Below are positions 34,037 through 44,700 of a stretch of 64,000 nt of DNA, piece by piece. Where the stretch lies: contig JAFYYV010000047.1 of the NCBI GenBank assembly GCA_017557405.1, forward strand, positions 1-64,000, read 5' to 3'. Every line of letters starts with the position of its first letter. The first letter of the stretch is position 1. The notes beneath the pieces are model-generated. The model worked only from the letters and a program-made list of their open reading frames with translations, ran no database searches and had not been told where the DNA came from. Origin of the DNA: Prevotella sp. (GTDB taxonomy: Bacteria; Bacteroidota; Bacteroidia; Bacteroidales; Bacteroidaceae). Position numbers and translations under genes: made by a program.

Positions 34037-35302
34037 TTACATTAGTTCGTGTGCCTTGGCAACCTTTATCAACCAGAGCACATACTCTATCTGGGTGTCT
34101 TTGCCATCCATGAAATCCTTGATGGTTTGATGCACGACGCGATGGGGTTGGATGGCTTTCCCTTCGGTAGGATGACCTCCTGGCGTCGTGATATGATTCA
34201 TGACGGGGAGACGAAAACAAACGCCATGAGAGGTCTTATATGGAAGTATGACGCCACCCATGTCACCCGCCGAGGGTTCTCCCACCAACACAACATCACC
34301 ACTTTCCTTCAACTCCACAAGGAATGTCTCGGCAGCAGAGAACGAGTTCGGTCCCATGAGCACATACACCTGTCCCTTGAAACAGTTCTTGTTCATCGTC
34401 AACTGCTCCCCCATCCAATTCTTGCAATCGTGTTTGATGAGATACTCTGCAATACGGTCGCCATTCCGACTGTTTCCACCACCATTCTCCCTCACGTCAA
34501 CAATGAGATAAGGAAGATTGCGGTACTCCTCTAAAGCCTTGGTAAAAGAGCTCACAACAGAGTCTTCATCCAACATGTTGATGGCAATGTAACCCACCTC
34601 GGGAGTGAGTTGCTTATGTGTCAGCTGATGCCATACCTTACCCGAACGTTGTTGTGAGTTAAGTAGGTTCACCGTCAATTCCATCTCCTCCTCACCACGA
34701 CGTATGCCGAAGATGCGGACGGAATCAACATGGTCGTAGGTAATCTCGAGAACCGTGTTCACAAGGCGCGACGCTTCGGTGGAAGCCGATATGTATTTCG
34801 AGTGATTCTGCAACCATTCAGCCGTAGGCACATGATTGACCGAGAGAATCTCGTCCTTGTCCATGAAACCAGCCTTCTGAGCCGCCTGACTGGGATTGCT
34901 GATGAACACTCGATTCTCGATGAGAATGGCATCGTTGCCGATATGATAGGGATGGAACGAGATGCCCGCATGTCCTGCCTTGAGACTGGCAAAGAACTCA
35001 CGCAGCAGCAGCGCGTAATCCGTCTTTCGTTGGATGGTGTCCAGTCGGCTGACGAACGCGTCGTGAATGGAATCCATGTCCAGATGCTTCGCCTCGATAT
35101 AGGCAAAGCGGTTCAGAGTCTTCTGGTAGATTTCCTCGAAGTCGGCCTTGAAGTCCTGAGGTTCAACCGGCAACTCACTCATATAGTAAGTCTGATAGTC
35201 GCTCCAATCGATGTAATCGCGATTCAAACATCCTTGCAGCAAAGCCAATGGAGCCATGCAGACAAACAAAACGATGTAAACGATGCTCTTCTTTGTTTTC
35301 AT
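34037..35302 (-). CDS. S41-family peptidase lipoprotein
   Basis: A 421-residue lipoprotein protease: MKTKKSIVYIVLFVCMAPLA with lipobox LLQGC, an N-terminal helical region, a PDZ-like segment (about 140-200: KAGFMDKDEILSVNHVP), and the S41 tail-specific-protease core with candidate nucleophile Ser in GPNSFSAAETFL. The start at 35300-35302 was chosen because the promoter's -7 box ends only 4 bp upstream, and because the signal peptide begins there; a longer frame upstream lies before the promoter. Targets are unknown. Confidence 0.88.
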   Translation of the reverse strand: MKTKKSIVYIVLFVCMAPLALLQGCLNRDYIDWSDYQTYYMSELPVEPQDFKADFEEIYQKTLNRFAYIEAKHLDMDSIHDAFVSRLDTIQRKTDYALLLREFFASLKAGHAGISFHPYHIGNDAILIENRVFISNPSQAAQKAGFMDKDEILSVNHVPTAEWLQNHSKYISASTEASRLVNTVLEITYDHVDSVRIFGIRRGEEEMELTVNLLNSQQRSGKVWHQLTHKQLTPEVGYIAINMLDEDSVVSSFTKALEEYRNLPYLIVDVRENGGGNSRNGDRIAEYLIKHDCKNWMGEQLTMNKNCFKGQVYVLMGPNSFSAAETFLVELKESGDVVLVGEPSAGDMGGVILPYKTSHGVCFRLPVMNHITTPGGHPTEGKAIQPHRVVHQTIKDFMDGKDTQIEYVLWLIKVAKAHELM

Positions 35303-35306
35303 GTTG

Positions 35307-35338
35307 CAAAGATAACGCATTCCTTCGTTATCGCCAAA
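35307..35338 (-). promoter_or_regulatory. promoter predicted to give a leaderless peptidase mRNA
   Basis: On the minus strand: TTTG (35338-35335), a 20-bp spacer, TATCTTTG (35314-35307), then CAAC and the ATG. The -33/-7 match is complete and transcription should begin at or next to the start codon. Confidence 0.75.
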
Positions 35339-35427
35339 TAAACGGACATGAAAAAGGGACCTGTTGTTAAACAAGTCCCCTTCTTCGTTGTTATTCTGTA
35401 AAAGCATGTTTCTTTTGAAAAACCGCC

Positions 35428-35613
35428 TTAATTCCAAATGTCTTTTTTGGTGGCGTACCCCCAGATGTTATCCTCTGTGTCGAAGGAATCGTTGTTGTTC
35501 TCTTTGGCACCGGCTAATGAGGGATCACCCCATCCGACGCTATCTGTTTTCAACAATCTTTCCGTTTTAGTTGCAATAACCTCTAATGCCGGTTTCAAAT
35601 ATATCTTTTTCAT
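35428..35613 (-). CDS. small protein with MKKIYLKPxxEV start
   Basis: A 61-residue protein: MKKIYLKPALEVIATKTERL, then a Gly/Trp/Asp-rich part (SVGWGDPSLAG, later NIWGY). Short proteins with this start and acidic Trp/Gly tail are common in Prevotella and lack a known function. It follows the BspA-like gene by 17 bp, so it is probably expressed with it. The start is the ATG just before KKIY; an ATG five codons upstream is also possible. There is no signal peptide; the N-terminal part could be a leader. Confidence 0.6.
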   Translation of the reverse strand: MKKIYLKPALEVIATKTERLLKTDSVGWGDPSLAGAKENNNDSFDTEDNIWGYATKKDIWN

Positions 35614-35630
35614 TTTATCGTCCCCCATGT

Positions 35631-38600
35631 TTACTTGATAATCACTTTCTTTCCATTCACAATATAGATGCCCTTGGTGGTAGGCGAATCCACTTTCACA
35701 CCCTGAAGCGTGAAGATGCCCTGCTGGACACGCTCGGCATTCGAATGGCTGACAACTTCGTCAATACCATCCGTCACATCCTCTTTTTGTGCCAGCGGCC
35801 AGATCATGCCATACTTCTCTACGTCGTATTCAAAGAACAAAGTCGTCTTTGCATTTCCCGTATTTGAATATGGGTCTGTAGAGGTTTCATCATAAGTATT
35901 GAAAGCATCTCCTGCCTGTGTATTCCACGGGTTAGGACCTTCTATATCGCTTTCATTGTCATTGGTGAACATATCTGTCGGCAGACTTAAGAATGCCCTA
36001 TTATTAGCCATCGTGCCATACTGAGTACGAACGAACTGATGTGTATCCTTACGCATGATGAAGTTGCGGTGGTCAAAATCAGAAGTTCCTTTTAACTCAA
36101 AACTATTATTTCCACTATATGGACCTTTGCTAACTGGGCCGACTTTTACGCCACTTACAGCAGGAACTAAATAGTTCAACTTATCAGTATTAATCTCCTC
36201 ATGTGGGAATGGTGTGGGTGTTCCTATAGGATCACCTAAATATATCTTTGATATTGATGTTTCATCTGTGACAACATACTTATTGGTTGAAATCAACAAT
36301 ACACCAGTTTCTGTGGGAACCTGATCAATCATTTTCAATACCAATCGTCCTTTGATTGTCTTCCCGTTTGCGCCAGTTTTAGCTTCTTTGTAATCAGTCA
36401 CCCTGAATGGTATAAGGCCTTTGGGCAGACTACATGCCTTGGCAGTACTATAGGTCATATATACATAGCCCTTGAAAACGACCTCACGAGGAGAAGCTGT
36501 CGTAGCGAACTGCTGCCAACCATTTGCAGGTGCATACTCCTTGGTATTGTCAGAAGGATGATAAAAGCCGTCGCTGTTATTGTCAATCTGAGCGTAACCG
36601 CCAGTTATATCATTCTCACTTTGAGTTGGTGCTGCTATATAATTTCCTCCTGCATTTGACACACCATCTTTAATACCATTCAAACCGGACTGATCAAAAG
36701 CCATTCCCTTCTTCCAAGCACCAGCATAATAGTCGAAATTCTCCTCAGCAAAGTGAAGTGTGGCCATTTCGCTACCCTCTGCAGTTTGTCCTTCCATAGA
36801 ATGGTAGTCGAAGGCATTATACTCACAAATCAACTTACGCTCTGCAGGATTTACGTTTAAATATATATCCTTGATATGGTCGCTCTGCTGGAAAGCATTA
36901 TTCTTGATTACTAACGGATTGGGGTTAGTATTCACGAAAGTAACAGTTTCCAAACTTTGGCATGTATGAAATGCTTCTGTCTCAATCAGCTCTACGCTTG
37001 AAGGAATCTTAAGGCTTGTAATGCCTGTTTCTCTGAAAACAGCATTAGGGAGAACAGTAATCTTGCAATCATCATCGAAATTCACCGTTTTTAATGTGCT
37101 GATGCCGTTAAACATACCAGCACTCAATGTTGTAACATCTTCATTGATATTGACCGTCTCAAGACTATTGATATGATTACCTAACACGGTATGGCCTAAA
37201 GCAAAGTCACCAGCATTCAATGTAAGGGTTTTCAGTTTTGTACAATCTGTGCACAACTGTTCAGCCATCGGACCCGTTGCATATTTGGAAGTGATGATTT
37301 CTTCTACAGTATCTTTCCAATAATCAAACTTCATCTGGGCGTAGTTGTCAACTTCGGTATTTCCAGCGCCTTCTACCCATTGTGAACCGTCATAAGAATA
37401 CTCATAAGTTGAACTTTTATCTACAACTACTGCATAAAGATCTTCTTTTGTAGGCGTAATTGCTTGGAGTTCTTCTTCTGTCCCTTCTATATACGAAATA
37501 AGTTTTTCGTCACCTTCCGAATAATCCTGAGCAATCCATCCATACGATTGTGCCAACTCTACCTTTTTGTACACATGATCTTCAGTTGCAAACCTTATAT
37601 ATTCATTATTTGAATATGCATTTAGATTTTCGCTATTATTCATGTTTTCTTCCGTGAATGAAGGATCTCGTGGATTTGTCACCTCAGAAACATTTGTAAT
37701 AGGAACATATCGTGGATTATTAATTTTCTTATAATAATTGAAGTTCACAGGGAATTTCACATAATGATTTCCATTAGAATAATTTGACGCATTAGCTTCT
37801 GAAACAGGAATCGAGGCCTCGGCAAAATCATTGGAAGATATTTCATCATTGTCTGTTACAAGTTGGAATTCCCATTGATAAGTATTGGGATTTAGAACGA
37901 CCTTATAATAAGCATACTCGTTTGTCTGTGCAAATCGAATAAAATCACCAACACTATGCTGTTCTTCATTCGCTGCAGTAAATTGGCCATCAATCCAACC
38001 ATAATGATCCCTAAGATTATTTGGATTTATATTATTAATCTCATCCTGATTAGTTACTAACTGCCATTCAAAATTTCTCTTTTGATAATAATTATACGAG
38101 GAAAACTTAATATATTGACCAACTTGCTTATCCTGAGTATGCTCTGTGTTTAGATTCTCTTCAGTCCAAGAAGGATCGTATGACTCATATGTATCAATAT
38201 TATTAATTTCATCCTGATCGGTAACACGCTGCCATTCATATGTATGAATTGCTGTGCTTTTATATAAGACACCTCCTACAATGGCTTGGTCACCTGTATT
38301 TAATTGTCCACTGTAAATGTTCTTTTCATTTTCCGATGAAAAGAGCCTGTAAACAGAGGATGCACTCACAAACTTCGCCTTACTCATATCCACAGTTTTC
38401 TGTGTGCAACAACCTGCGTCTTTTAGAGCCTGTAGGTCTGAAGAGTTAAACTTACCATCGAATACGATGGTTTCAGCACTACTGATGGCTAATTTATCAG
38501 CATCAGAAGCAGCTTGCAGATACGTCTGTAAATCACCTGCTTTTTCTGTTTTAATGGTTACAGTAGTACCAGACACTGTTACAGTGGCAGCAGCCCAAAT

Positions 38601-38666
38601 GCTCTGCGGCATCACCAATCCCACTAAACAAATGACGATTAAGAGATAAACCTTTTTCATTTTCAT
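35631..38666 (-). CDS. large BspA-like leucine-rich-repeat surface protein
   Basis: A 1011-residue secreted protein: signal peptide (about 1-26); an N-terminal domain; four imperfect repeats of 55-60 residues (about 140-380) built on W-Q-x-V-T-x-x-D-E-I-N-N, SWTEENLN and YIKF-type blocks; BspA-type LRR_5 repeats (about 470-620: LKTLTLNAGDFALG, LETVNINEDVTTL, LKTVNFDDDCKITVLP); a long beta-rich part; and a C-terminal sorting-like domain (GIFTLQGVKVD, GIYIVNGKKVIIK) typical of Prevotella secreted proteins. Adhesion or interaction at the cell surface is likely. Confidence 0.85.
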   Translation of the reverse strand: MKMKKVYLLIVICLVGLVMPQSIWAAATVTVSGTTVTIKTEKAGDLQTYLQAASDADKLAISSAETIVFDGKFNSSDLQALKDAGCCTQKTVDMSKAKFVSASSVYRLFSSENEKNIYSGQLNTGDQAIVGGVLYKSTAIHTYEWQRVTDQDEINNIDTYESYDPSWTEENLNTEHTQDKQVGQYIKFSSYNYYQKRNFEWQLVTNQDEINNINPNNLRDHYGWIDGQFTAANEEQHSVGDFIRFAQTNEYAYYKVVLNPNTYQWEFQLVTDNDEISSNDFAEASIPVSEANASNYSNGNHYVKFPVNFNYYKKINNPRYVPITNVSEVTNPRDPSFTEENMNNSENLNAYSNNEYIRFATEDHVYKKVELAQSYGWIAQDYSEGDEKLISYIEGTEEELQAITPTKEDLYAVVVDKSSTYEYSYDGSQWVEGAGNTEVDNYAQMKFDYWKDTVEEIITSKYATGPMAEQLCTDCTKLKTLTLNAGDFALGHTVLGNHINSLETVNINEDVTTLSAGMFNGISTLKTVNFDDDCKITVLPNAVFRETGITSLKIPSSVELIETEAFHTCQSLETVTFVNTNPNPLVIKNNAFQQSDHIKDIYLNVNPAERKLICEYNAFDYHSMEGQTAEGSEMATLHFAEENFDYYAGAWKKGMAFDQSGLNGIKDGVSNAGGNYIAAPTQSENDITGGYAQIDNNSDGFYHPSDNTKEYAPANGWQQFATTASPREVVFKGYVYMTYSTAKACSLPKGLIPFRVTDYKEAKTGANGKTIKGRLVLKMIDQVPTETGVLLISTNKYVVTDETSISKIYLGDPIGTPTPFPHEEINTDKLNYLVPAVSGVKVGPVSKGPYSGNNSFELKGTSDFDHRNFIMRKDTHQFVRTQYGTMANNRAFLSLPTDMFTNDNESDIEGPNPWNTQAGDAFNTYDETSTDPYSNTGNAKTTLFFEYDVEKYGMIWPLAQKEDVTDGIDEVVSHSNAERVQQGIFTLQGVKVDSPTTKGIYIVNGKKVIIK

Positions 38667-38950
38667 TTATGATAATAAGTTAATAATTCCTTTAGTTAAG
38701 TCGAGAGAGCTAATCCTGACCGTTATCGCACACAAATCTTTAGGGTTTGATGCAAAAATCGGCGCAAAATTACAACAATCTATTGAAACAACAAAATAAA
38801 ATAAGGTAAAAACACGACAATTGAGTGTAATTATTACAAAAACTATGCTTTTTTGTTACATTTCGTAATGTTGTTTTGTGCATGGACAAAGTCAAAGAAA
38901 TCAGAAAAATGGGATTGTGTCTGGTTCTATGAAAGGATGATAATAGTTTT

Positions 38951-39016
38951 GTCAAAGCTATGGAATGACACGGTCAAAGCTATGGAATGAGCGTGTCAAA
39001 GCTATGCAATGGGAAA
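38951..39016. repeat. three tandem 22-bp repeats
   Basis: GTCAAAGCTATGGAATGA starts at 38951 and 38973, and a variant (GTCAAAGCTATGCAATGG) at 38995: a strict 22-bp period, two helical turns. It lies in non-coding sequence between the BspA-like gene and the tRNA-Arg terminator; nothing else was seen in 38667-38950. Confidence 0.75.
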
Positions 39017-39038
39017 ATTGAAAAGGGCAAAAGAAAAA

Positions 39039-39060
39039 GAGCCCCACAAGCGTGGAGCTC
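39039..39060 (-). terminator. intrinsic terminator of tRNA-Arg
   Basis: On the minus strand GAGCTCCAC, a 4-nt loop and GTGGGGCTC form a stem (39060-39039) followed by TTTTTCTTTT. It lies 10 bp after the tRNA 3' end. Confidence 0.8.
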
Positions 39061-39069
39061 TCAAATCTG

Positions 39070-39143
39070 TGATTCCGTTGGGACTCGAACCCAAAACCTA
39101 CGGCTTAGAAGGCCGTTGCTCTATCCAGTTGAGCTACGGAACC
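39070..39143 (-). tRNA. tRNA-Arg (anticodon TCT)
   Basis: A 74-nt cloverleaf on the minus strand: acceptor GGTTCCG with CGGAATC, D-arm TAGCTCAACTGGATAGAGCA, anticodon loop CTTCTAA in a 5-bp stem, and T-loop GGTTCGAGTCC. The discriminator is A and CCA is not encoded. It reads AGA codons. Confidence 0.95.
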
Positions 39144-39244
39144 AACCGGTTTTAAGGATTTTGAAATATGACTTTCAAAACTGGATGCAAAATTAATAAA
39201 AAGAATCGAGAGGCGAACAAACGATAGTCATAGCATGCGGAATG

Positions 39245-40333
39245 TTAAGGTTTTTTAACCATGCTGACTCTGAAGTGATACTTATCAGTATAGATGATGC
39301 GCATCAATCGGCGAGGCATTGTTTCATCTACTTCGAACGAAAGCGCCACATGTCCCATCGTACGACGAAGATTCAATTCTACGCATGGGTGCAGAAGGAA
39401 GTGGTTGTCGCTATCGGAAACAATCATCATGTCAACACCCAACGGACCTTGATAGCGACTATGTAGTTCGCGTTGGAGGATGTTGCAGATGAGATTCCTG
39501 ACATCTTCGAGCAAAGTAGAAGATACGAAACGCTCCAACAGTTCAGTCTTCGCCTGCTCGGTATCGATTATACTACCACTATAGGCGCCGTTGATGGTTT
39601 GGAAGAGTGAGAGCCCATCATAGCTTACCGAACCATCTTTGTGAGCCGTGAACTCCATACCGAAATCCTTGACCTTATTATAATAAGGCTCCAACATAAT
39701 TCCACCTTGTCGTTCAATCACATGATGCGCCCACGTCTGGTTTCGAAGCCAATGGTCGTTGTGAGAAACATATCGAATCCCTCTCCCACTGCTGCTCCAA
39801 GGGGCTTTCAAGACATATCGTCCACCATCGGAAACTTTCTCGGCGAGCTCTTCAAAACTCGTTATATGGTGCGACTCACCTATCAAGCTTATGTTGGATT
39901 CAACCACTTGTGGAAGCAAATGCTCTGACGCCCACTTTCGATTGCTCAACTGACGTATCTCCTCCAATCGTTTTTCATTGGGAATCAAGCAGGTAGGTAA
40001 GTTTGATTTAATTAAATTCTCAACCACCGCATTATCCCATCCCCAAGGCTCCACTCCATCGATTTCATCGAGATGCTCATGAAGATGATGAAGTGAAGAA
40101 GCATCGTTCAAAGACACCAAATCAACTTTGGCCACATAACGTCTCAATCGGTTCAAACGTCTTTCGGCAGCAGGAATGTCATCAACCAGCACAACGTCTC
40201 CATCCTCCGCCCACAACGCAGGCAGGAAACCCATTTCCGACCTCAACTGACGGGCTGAATGAGGAGCCGTAAACCGACGCACATGAGTAGCGAGGGCAAT
40301 GTCGTGTTCGGGGTTGAATATATGTAATTTCAT
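39245..40333 (-). CDS. ATP-grasp-like protein of unknown substrate
   Basis: A 362-residue cytosolic protein (MKLHIFNPEHDIALATHVRR). It has an ATP-grasp-like nucleotide segment (GRYVLKAPWSSSGRGIRYV) and a C-terminal metal-binding stretch (LLHPCVELNLRRTMGHVAL) of that superfamily. It is conserved-looking but I know no named family. The start at 40331-40333 follows a TATCTTTG box by 23 bp; upstream in-frame sequence is non-coding, low-complexity DNA. It is divergent from the AAA ATPase gene. Confidence 0.75.
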   Translation of the reverse strand: MKLHIFNPEHDIALATHVRRFTAPHSARQLRSEMGFLPALWAEDGDVVLVDDIPAAERRLNRLRRYVAKVDLVSLNDASSLHHLHEHLDEIDGVEPWGWDNAVVENLIKSNLPTCLIPNEKRLEEIRQLSNRKWASEHLLPQVVESNISLIGESHHITSFEELAEKVSDGGRYVLKAPWSSSGRGIRYVSHNDHWLRNQTWAHHVIERQGGIMLEPYYNKVKDFGMEFTAHKDGSVSYDGLSLFQTINGAYSGSIIDTEQAKTELLERFVSSTLLEDVRNLICNILQRELHSRYQGPLGVDMMIVSDSDNHFLLHPCVELNLRRTMGHVALSFEVDETMPRRLMRIIYTDKYHFRVSMVKKP

Positions 40334-40356
40334 CTCTTCTACTGTATTTTCGAGTG

Positions 40357-40364
40357 CAAAGATA
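40357..40364 (-). promoter_or_regulatory. -7 element of the ATP-grasp-like gene
   Basis: TATCTTTG on the minus strand (40364-40357), with TTG 20 bp upstream (40387-40385). It sets the start of the gene at 40333. Confidence 0.6.
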
Positions 40365-40414
40365 ATCAAAAACGACAAAAATGACAAGAATTTAGAAGAT
40401 TTTGCAATCTGCAC

Positions 40415-40445
40415 TTTGCAATTTGGGATTTTATTAGTACCTTTG
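40415..40445 (+). promoter_or_regulatory. promoter of the AAA ATPase gene
   Basis: TTTG (40415-40418) and TACCTTTG (40438-40445) with a 19-bp spacer. Transcription should start near 40450, so the ATG at 40470 is the start and an upstream open frame is not translated. Confidence 0.75.
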
Positions 40446-40469
40446 CATTTGATATACACAAATCACAAG

Positions 40470-41657
40470 ATGGAAGCATTCTTTCGTACTCATTCCTATT
40501 TGGTAGAGCATGTTCATGCTCCTGTGCGTCGTGGCCTCATGGATGAAATTGATTGGAACGACCGAATGATTGGCATCAAGGGAACGCGAGGTGTGGGTAA
40601 GACCACGTTCCTGCTTCAATATGCCAAGGAGAATTTTGACGTCCAAGACCGCCAATGCCTCTACGTGAATATGAACAACTTCTATTTCCAAGGGCGCGGA
40701 ATAGCCGATTTCGCGGGCGATTTTGTGAGACGTGGAGGAAGAGTGTTGTTGATTGACCAAGTGTTCAAACAACCCGACTGGAGCAAGGAGCTCAGAAGAT
40801 GTTACGATTTGTACCCTGAGTTGAAGATTGTTTTCACGGGTTCGAGTGTCATGAGGCTGAAAGAAGAAAACCCCGAGTTGAACGGTATTGTTCAGAGCTA
40901 CAATCTTCGTGGATTCTCATTCCGCGAGTTCCTCAACTTGAGGGCTGGCACAAATTTCCAACCGTTTACGCTCGATGAAATTCTCTTGCATCATGAACGC
41001 ATCATCAAGGACATTCTGCCCAAAGTTAGTCCGCTTCAGCATTTCCAAGACTACATCCATCATGGTTTCTATCCGTTCTTCTTGGAACAACGGAATTTCT
41101 CGGAGAACTTACTCAAGACGATGAACATGATGACCGAAGTGGACATCTTGCTTATCAAGCAGATTGAATTGAAATACCTTACGAAAATCAAGAAGCTTTT
41201 CTATCTGTTGGCCGTTGATGGTCCTAAAGCTCCGAATATCAGCCAGTTGGCACAAGACATCGAGACGAGTCGTGCTACGGTAATGAACTACATCAAATAT
41301 CTGGCCGACGCTCGACTCATCAACATCATCTATCCCGTTGGCGAGAAATTCCCCAAGAAGCCATCGAAGGTGATGATGCACAACTCGAACCTGATGTACG
41401 CCATCTACCCCATCAAGGCCGAGCGCCAGGATGCGATGGAGACTTTCTTTGTGAACTCGCTTTGGAAGGACCACACCGTGAACCAAGCCGGCAAAGACCT
41501 TTATTATATGGTGGACGGCACACGCAAGTTCCGCATATGCGACGCCAAGAGCGAACACAAGATGCGCATCAATCCAGATACCATCTACGCCCGATACAAC
41601 ACCGAGGTGGGAAAAGACAATCTGATTCCGCTTTGGTTGTTTGGATTCTTGTACTGA
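40470..41657 (+). CDS. AAA-type ATPase with C-terminal DUF4143-like region
   Basis: A 395-residue protein: Walker A GTRGVGKTT (38-46), Walker B-like VLLIDQVFKQ with Gln where Glu is usual, a sensor-like IVFTGSS, a winged-helix-like middle (APNISQLAQDIETSRATVMNYIKYL), and a C-terminal nuclease-like region (FRICDAKSEHKMRINPD). This fits the AAA_14/DUF4143 family common in Bacteroidales, whose role is unclear and may involve DNA or toxin-antitoxin functions. It is a single gene. Confidence 0.85.
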   Translation: MEAFFRTHSYLVEHVHAPVRRGLMDEIDWNDRMIGIKGTRGVGKTTFLLQYAKENFDVQDRQCLYVNMNNFYFQGRGIADFAGDFVRRGGRVLLIDQVFKQPDWSKELRRCYDLYPELKIVFTGSSVMRLKEENPELNGIVQSYNLRGFSFREFLNLRAGTNFQPFTLDEILLHHERIIKDILPKVSPLQHFQDYIHHGFYPFFLEQRNFSENLLKTMNMMTEVDILLIKQIELKYLTKIKKLFYLLAVDGPKAPNISQLAQDIETSRATVMNYIKYLADARLINIIYPVGEKFPKKPSKVMMHNSNLMYAIYPIKAERQDAMETFFVNSLWKDHTVNQAGKDLYYMVDGTRKFRICDAKSEHKMRINPDTIYARYNTEVGKDNLIPLWLFGFLY

Positions 41658-41695
41658 CAAGACTACAACAAAACCACGCAAAACCGAAAGAAACA

Positions 41696-41727
41696 TTTGG
41701 TGGTTTCGTTGAAAAGCAGTAATTTTG
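41696..41727 (+). promoter_or_regulatory. promoter of nifJ
   Basis: TTTG (41696-41699), a 20-bp spacer and TAATTTTG (41720-41727). The predicted leader is about 70 nt. Confidence 0.75.
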
Positions 41728-41799
41728 CGGTTCAATAAGAGAGATACATTGTGAATTGAAGAAAATCATATTATAACACAAGCATTAATTTAAAACAAA

Positions 41800-44700
41800 A
41801 TGGCTAAAGAAAAAAAGTTTATCACTTGTGATGGTAACGAGGCCGCCGCTCACGTGAGCTATATGTTCTCGGAAGTCGCCGCCATCTACCCCATCACTCC
41901 GTCTTCGCCTATGGCGGAGCACGTTGACGAATGGGCCGCCCGTGGTCGTAAAAACCTTTGGGGCCAGACCGTAAGTGTGCAGGAAATGCAATCTGAAGGT
42001 GGTGCCGCTGGTGCATTGCACGGTTCGTTGCAAGCTGGTGCCTTGACCACCACGTTCACCGCTTCTCAAGGCTTGCTGCTCATGATCCCCAACATGTACA
42101 AGATTGCTGGTGAGATGCTGCCTTGTGTGTTCGATGTTTCCGCTCGTACACTTGCTTCCCACTCGCTCTGTATCTTTGGTGACCATCAGGACGTGATGGC
42201 TTGCCGTCAGACAGGCTTCGCCATGTTCTGTTCGGGTTCGGTGCAGGAAGTCATGGATTTGACCGCTGTTCCCCACCTCGCCACGTTGAAGACGGAGATT
42301 CCATTTGTGAACTTCTTCGATGGATTCCGCACTTCTCATGAGTATCACAAGATTGAGGTCATGGATCAAGAGGAAATCGCCAAGCTCGTCGATTCTGCTG
42401 ATGTTGAGCGTTTCCGCAACCGCGCCCTTTCTCCTGAGCGTCCAATGACTCGTGGTACCGCTGAGAACCCCGAGACATTCTTCACTCATCGTGAAGCTTG
42501 CAATGCCGCTTACGACAAAGTGCCCGAGGTGGTAGAGGCTTACATGAAGAAGATCAGCGAAATTACTGGTCGTGAGTACCACCTCTTCGACTACTACGGA
42601 GCCAAAGATGCCGATCGCGTTATTATTCTTATGGGTTCTGCCACAGAGGCTGCTCGCGAAGCCATTGACTACCTGACCGCTCAGGGTGAGAAGGTTGGTA
42701 TGGTTGCCGTTCACCTCTATCGTCCGTTCTCAGTGAAGCACCTGCTTGCTGCTGTTCCTAAGACAGCCAAGCGCATCGCTGTGCTCGACCGCACCAAGGA
42801 GCCCGGAGCAGAGGGTGAGCCTTTGTATCTTGATGTGAAGAGCGCCTTCTACGATGTAGAGGACAAGCCGCTGATTGTTGGTGGTCGCTATGGTCTCGGT
42901 TCTTCCGATACCACTCCTGCCAAGATCATCGCTGTGTTCAAGAACCTTGCTCTCAACGAGCCGAAGAATCACTTCACCGTTGGTATCGTTGATGATGTAA
43001 CCTTCACTTCTCTCCCAGAAGAAGAGGAAATCGCAATGGGTGGTGCTGGCATGTTCCAAGCCAAGTTCTATGGTTTGGGTGCTGATGGTACCGTTGGTGC
43101 TAACAAGAACTCTGTGAAGATCATTGGTGACTCTACCGACAAGTATTGCCAGGCTTACTTCTCTTACGACTCCAAGAAGTCGGGTGGTTTCACCTGTTCT
43201 CACCTCCGTTTCGGTGACACCCCGATTCGTTCGACCTATCTGGTGACCACACCTAACTTCGTGGCTTGCCACGTTCAGGCTTACCTTCACATGTACGATG
43301 TGACTCGTGGTTTGCAGAAGAATGGAACGTTCCTGTTGAACACCATCTTCGAAGGCGATGAGTTGGCTAACTTCATGCCTAATAAGGTGAAGCGCTATTT
43401 CGCTCAGAACAACATCACGGTTTACACCATCAACGCAACCAAGATTGCTCAGGAGATTGGTCTCGGCAACCGCACGAACACTATCCTCCAATCGGCATTC
43501 TTCCGTATCACGGGCGTGATTCCTGTGGAGTTGGCCGTTGAGCAGATGAAGAAGTTCATCGTGAAGTCTTACGGTAAGAAGGGTGAAGACGTTGTGAACA
43601 TGAACTATGCAGCCGTTGATCGTGGTGATGAATACAAGCAGTTCCCCGTTGATCCCGCATGGGCAAATCTTGCTGATGATGCCGAGAAGGCCGATGATGC
43701 TCCCGCATTCGTGAAAGAGCTTGTTCGTCCTATCAACGCTCAAGCAGGTGACCTGTTGAAGGTTAGCGACTTCGTGAAGTTCGACACCGTTGATGGTTCA
43801 TGGGCAAATGGCACTGCTGCATATGAGAAGCGTGGTGTGGAAGCCTTCGTTCCCGTTTGGAATTCTGAGAATTGTATCCAGTGTAACAAGTGTGCATTTG
43901 TTTGTCCTCACGCTGCCATTCGTCCGTTCGTTTTGACTGACGAGGAGTTGGCTGGTTTCAACAACTTCGACACCATCGAAATGAAGGCTCCTGCAGCCAT
44001 GAAGGGTATGCACTTCCGCATTGAGACCTCTGTACTCGACTGTCTGGGATGTGGCAACTGTGCTGACGTCTGCCCGGGTAATCCTAAGTTGGGCAAAGCC
44101 CTCAAGATGGTTCCGTTCAATCCCGATGCAGAGGATATGAAGCAGGAAGCCAAGAATTGGGACAAGCTCGTGAAGGATGTTACCTCCAAGCAAGACCTCG
44201 TCGACATCAAGGGCAACGTGAAGAACTCACAGTTCGCACAGCCGCTCTTCGAGTTCTCGGGCGCATGCTCTGGTTGCGGTGAGACTCCTTATGTGAAGCT
44301 CATCTCCCAGCTCTTCGGTGACCGCCAGATGATTGCCAACGCTACAGGTTGCTCGTCCATCTATTCTGCTTCCATCCCCTCTTCACCCTACACTAAGAAT
44401 GCAAAGGGACAAGGTCCTGCCTTCGACAACTCGTTGTTCGAGGACTTCTGCGAGTTCGGTATGGGTATGGTGCTCGGAAACAAGAAGATGAAGGAGCGTG
44501 TGGTGATGCTGCTCAAGCAGATGATTGAAAGCGACAAGACCAGCGATGAATACAAGGCTCTTGCACAAGAGTGGATTGACAACAAGGATGATGCCGACAA
44601 GACCAAGGAGATAGCTCCGAAGCTTCGTGCTTGCATCGCTGAGAGTGCTGCCAAGGGCTGTCCTGTATGCAAGGAATTGCAGACCCTCGACCACTATCTT

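Noticed and set aside
38951-39016. CRISPR array
   Set aside because: Three adjoining 22-bp copies without spacers and no cas genes in the window.
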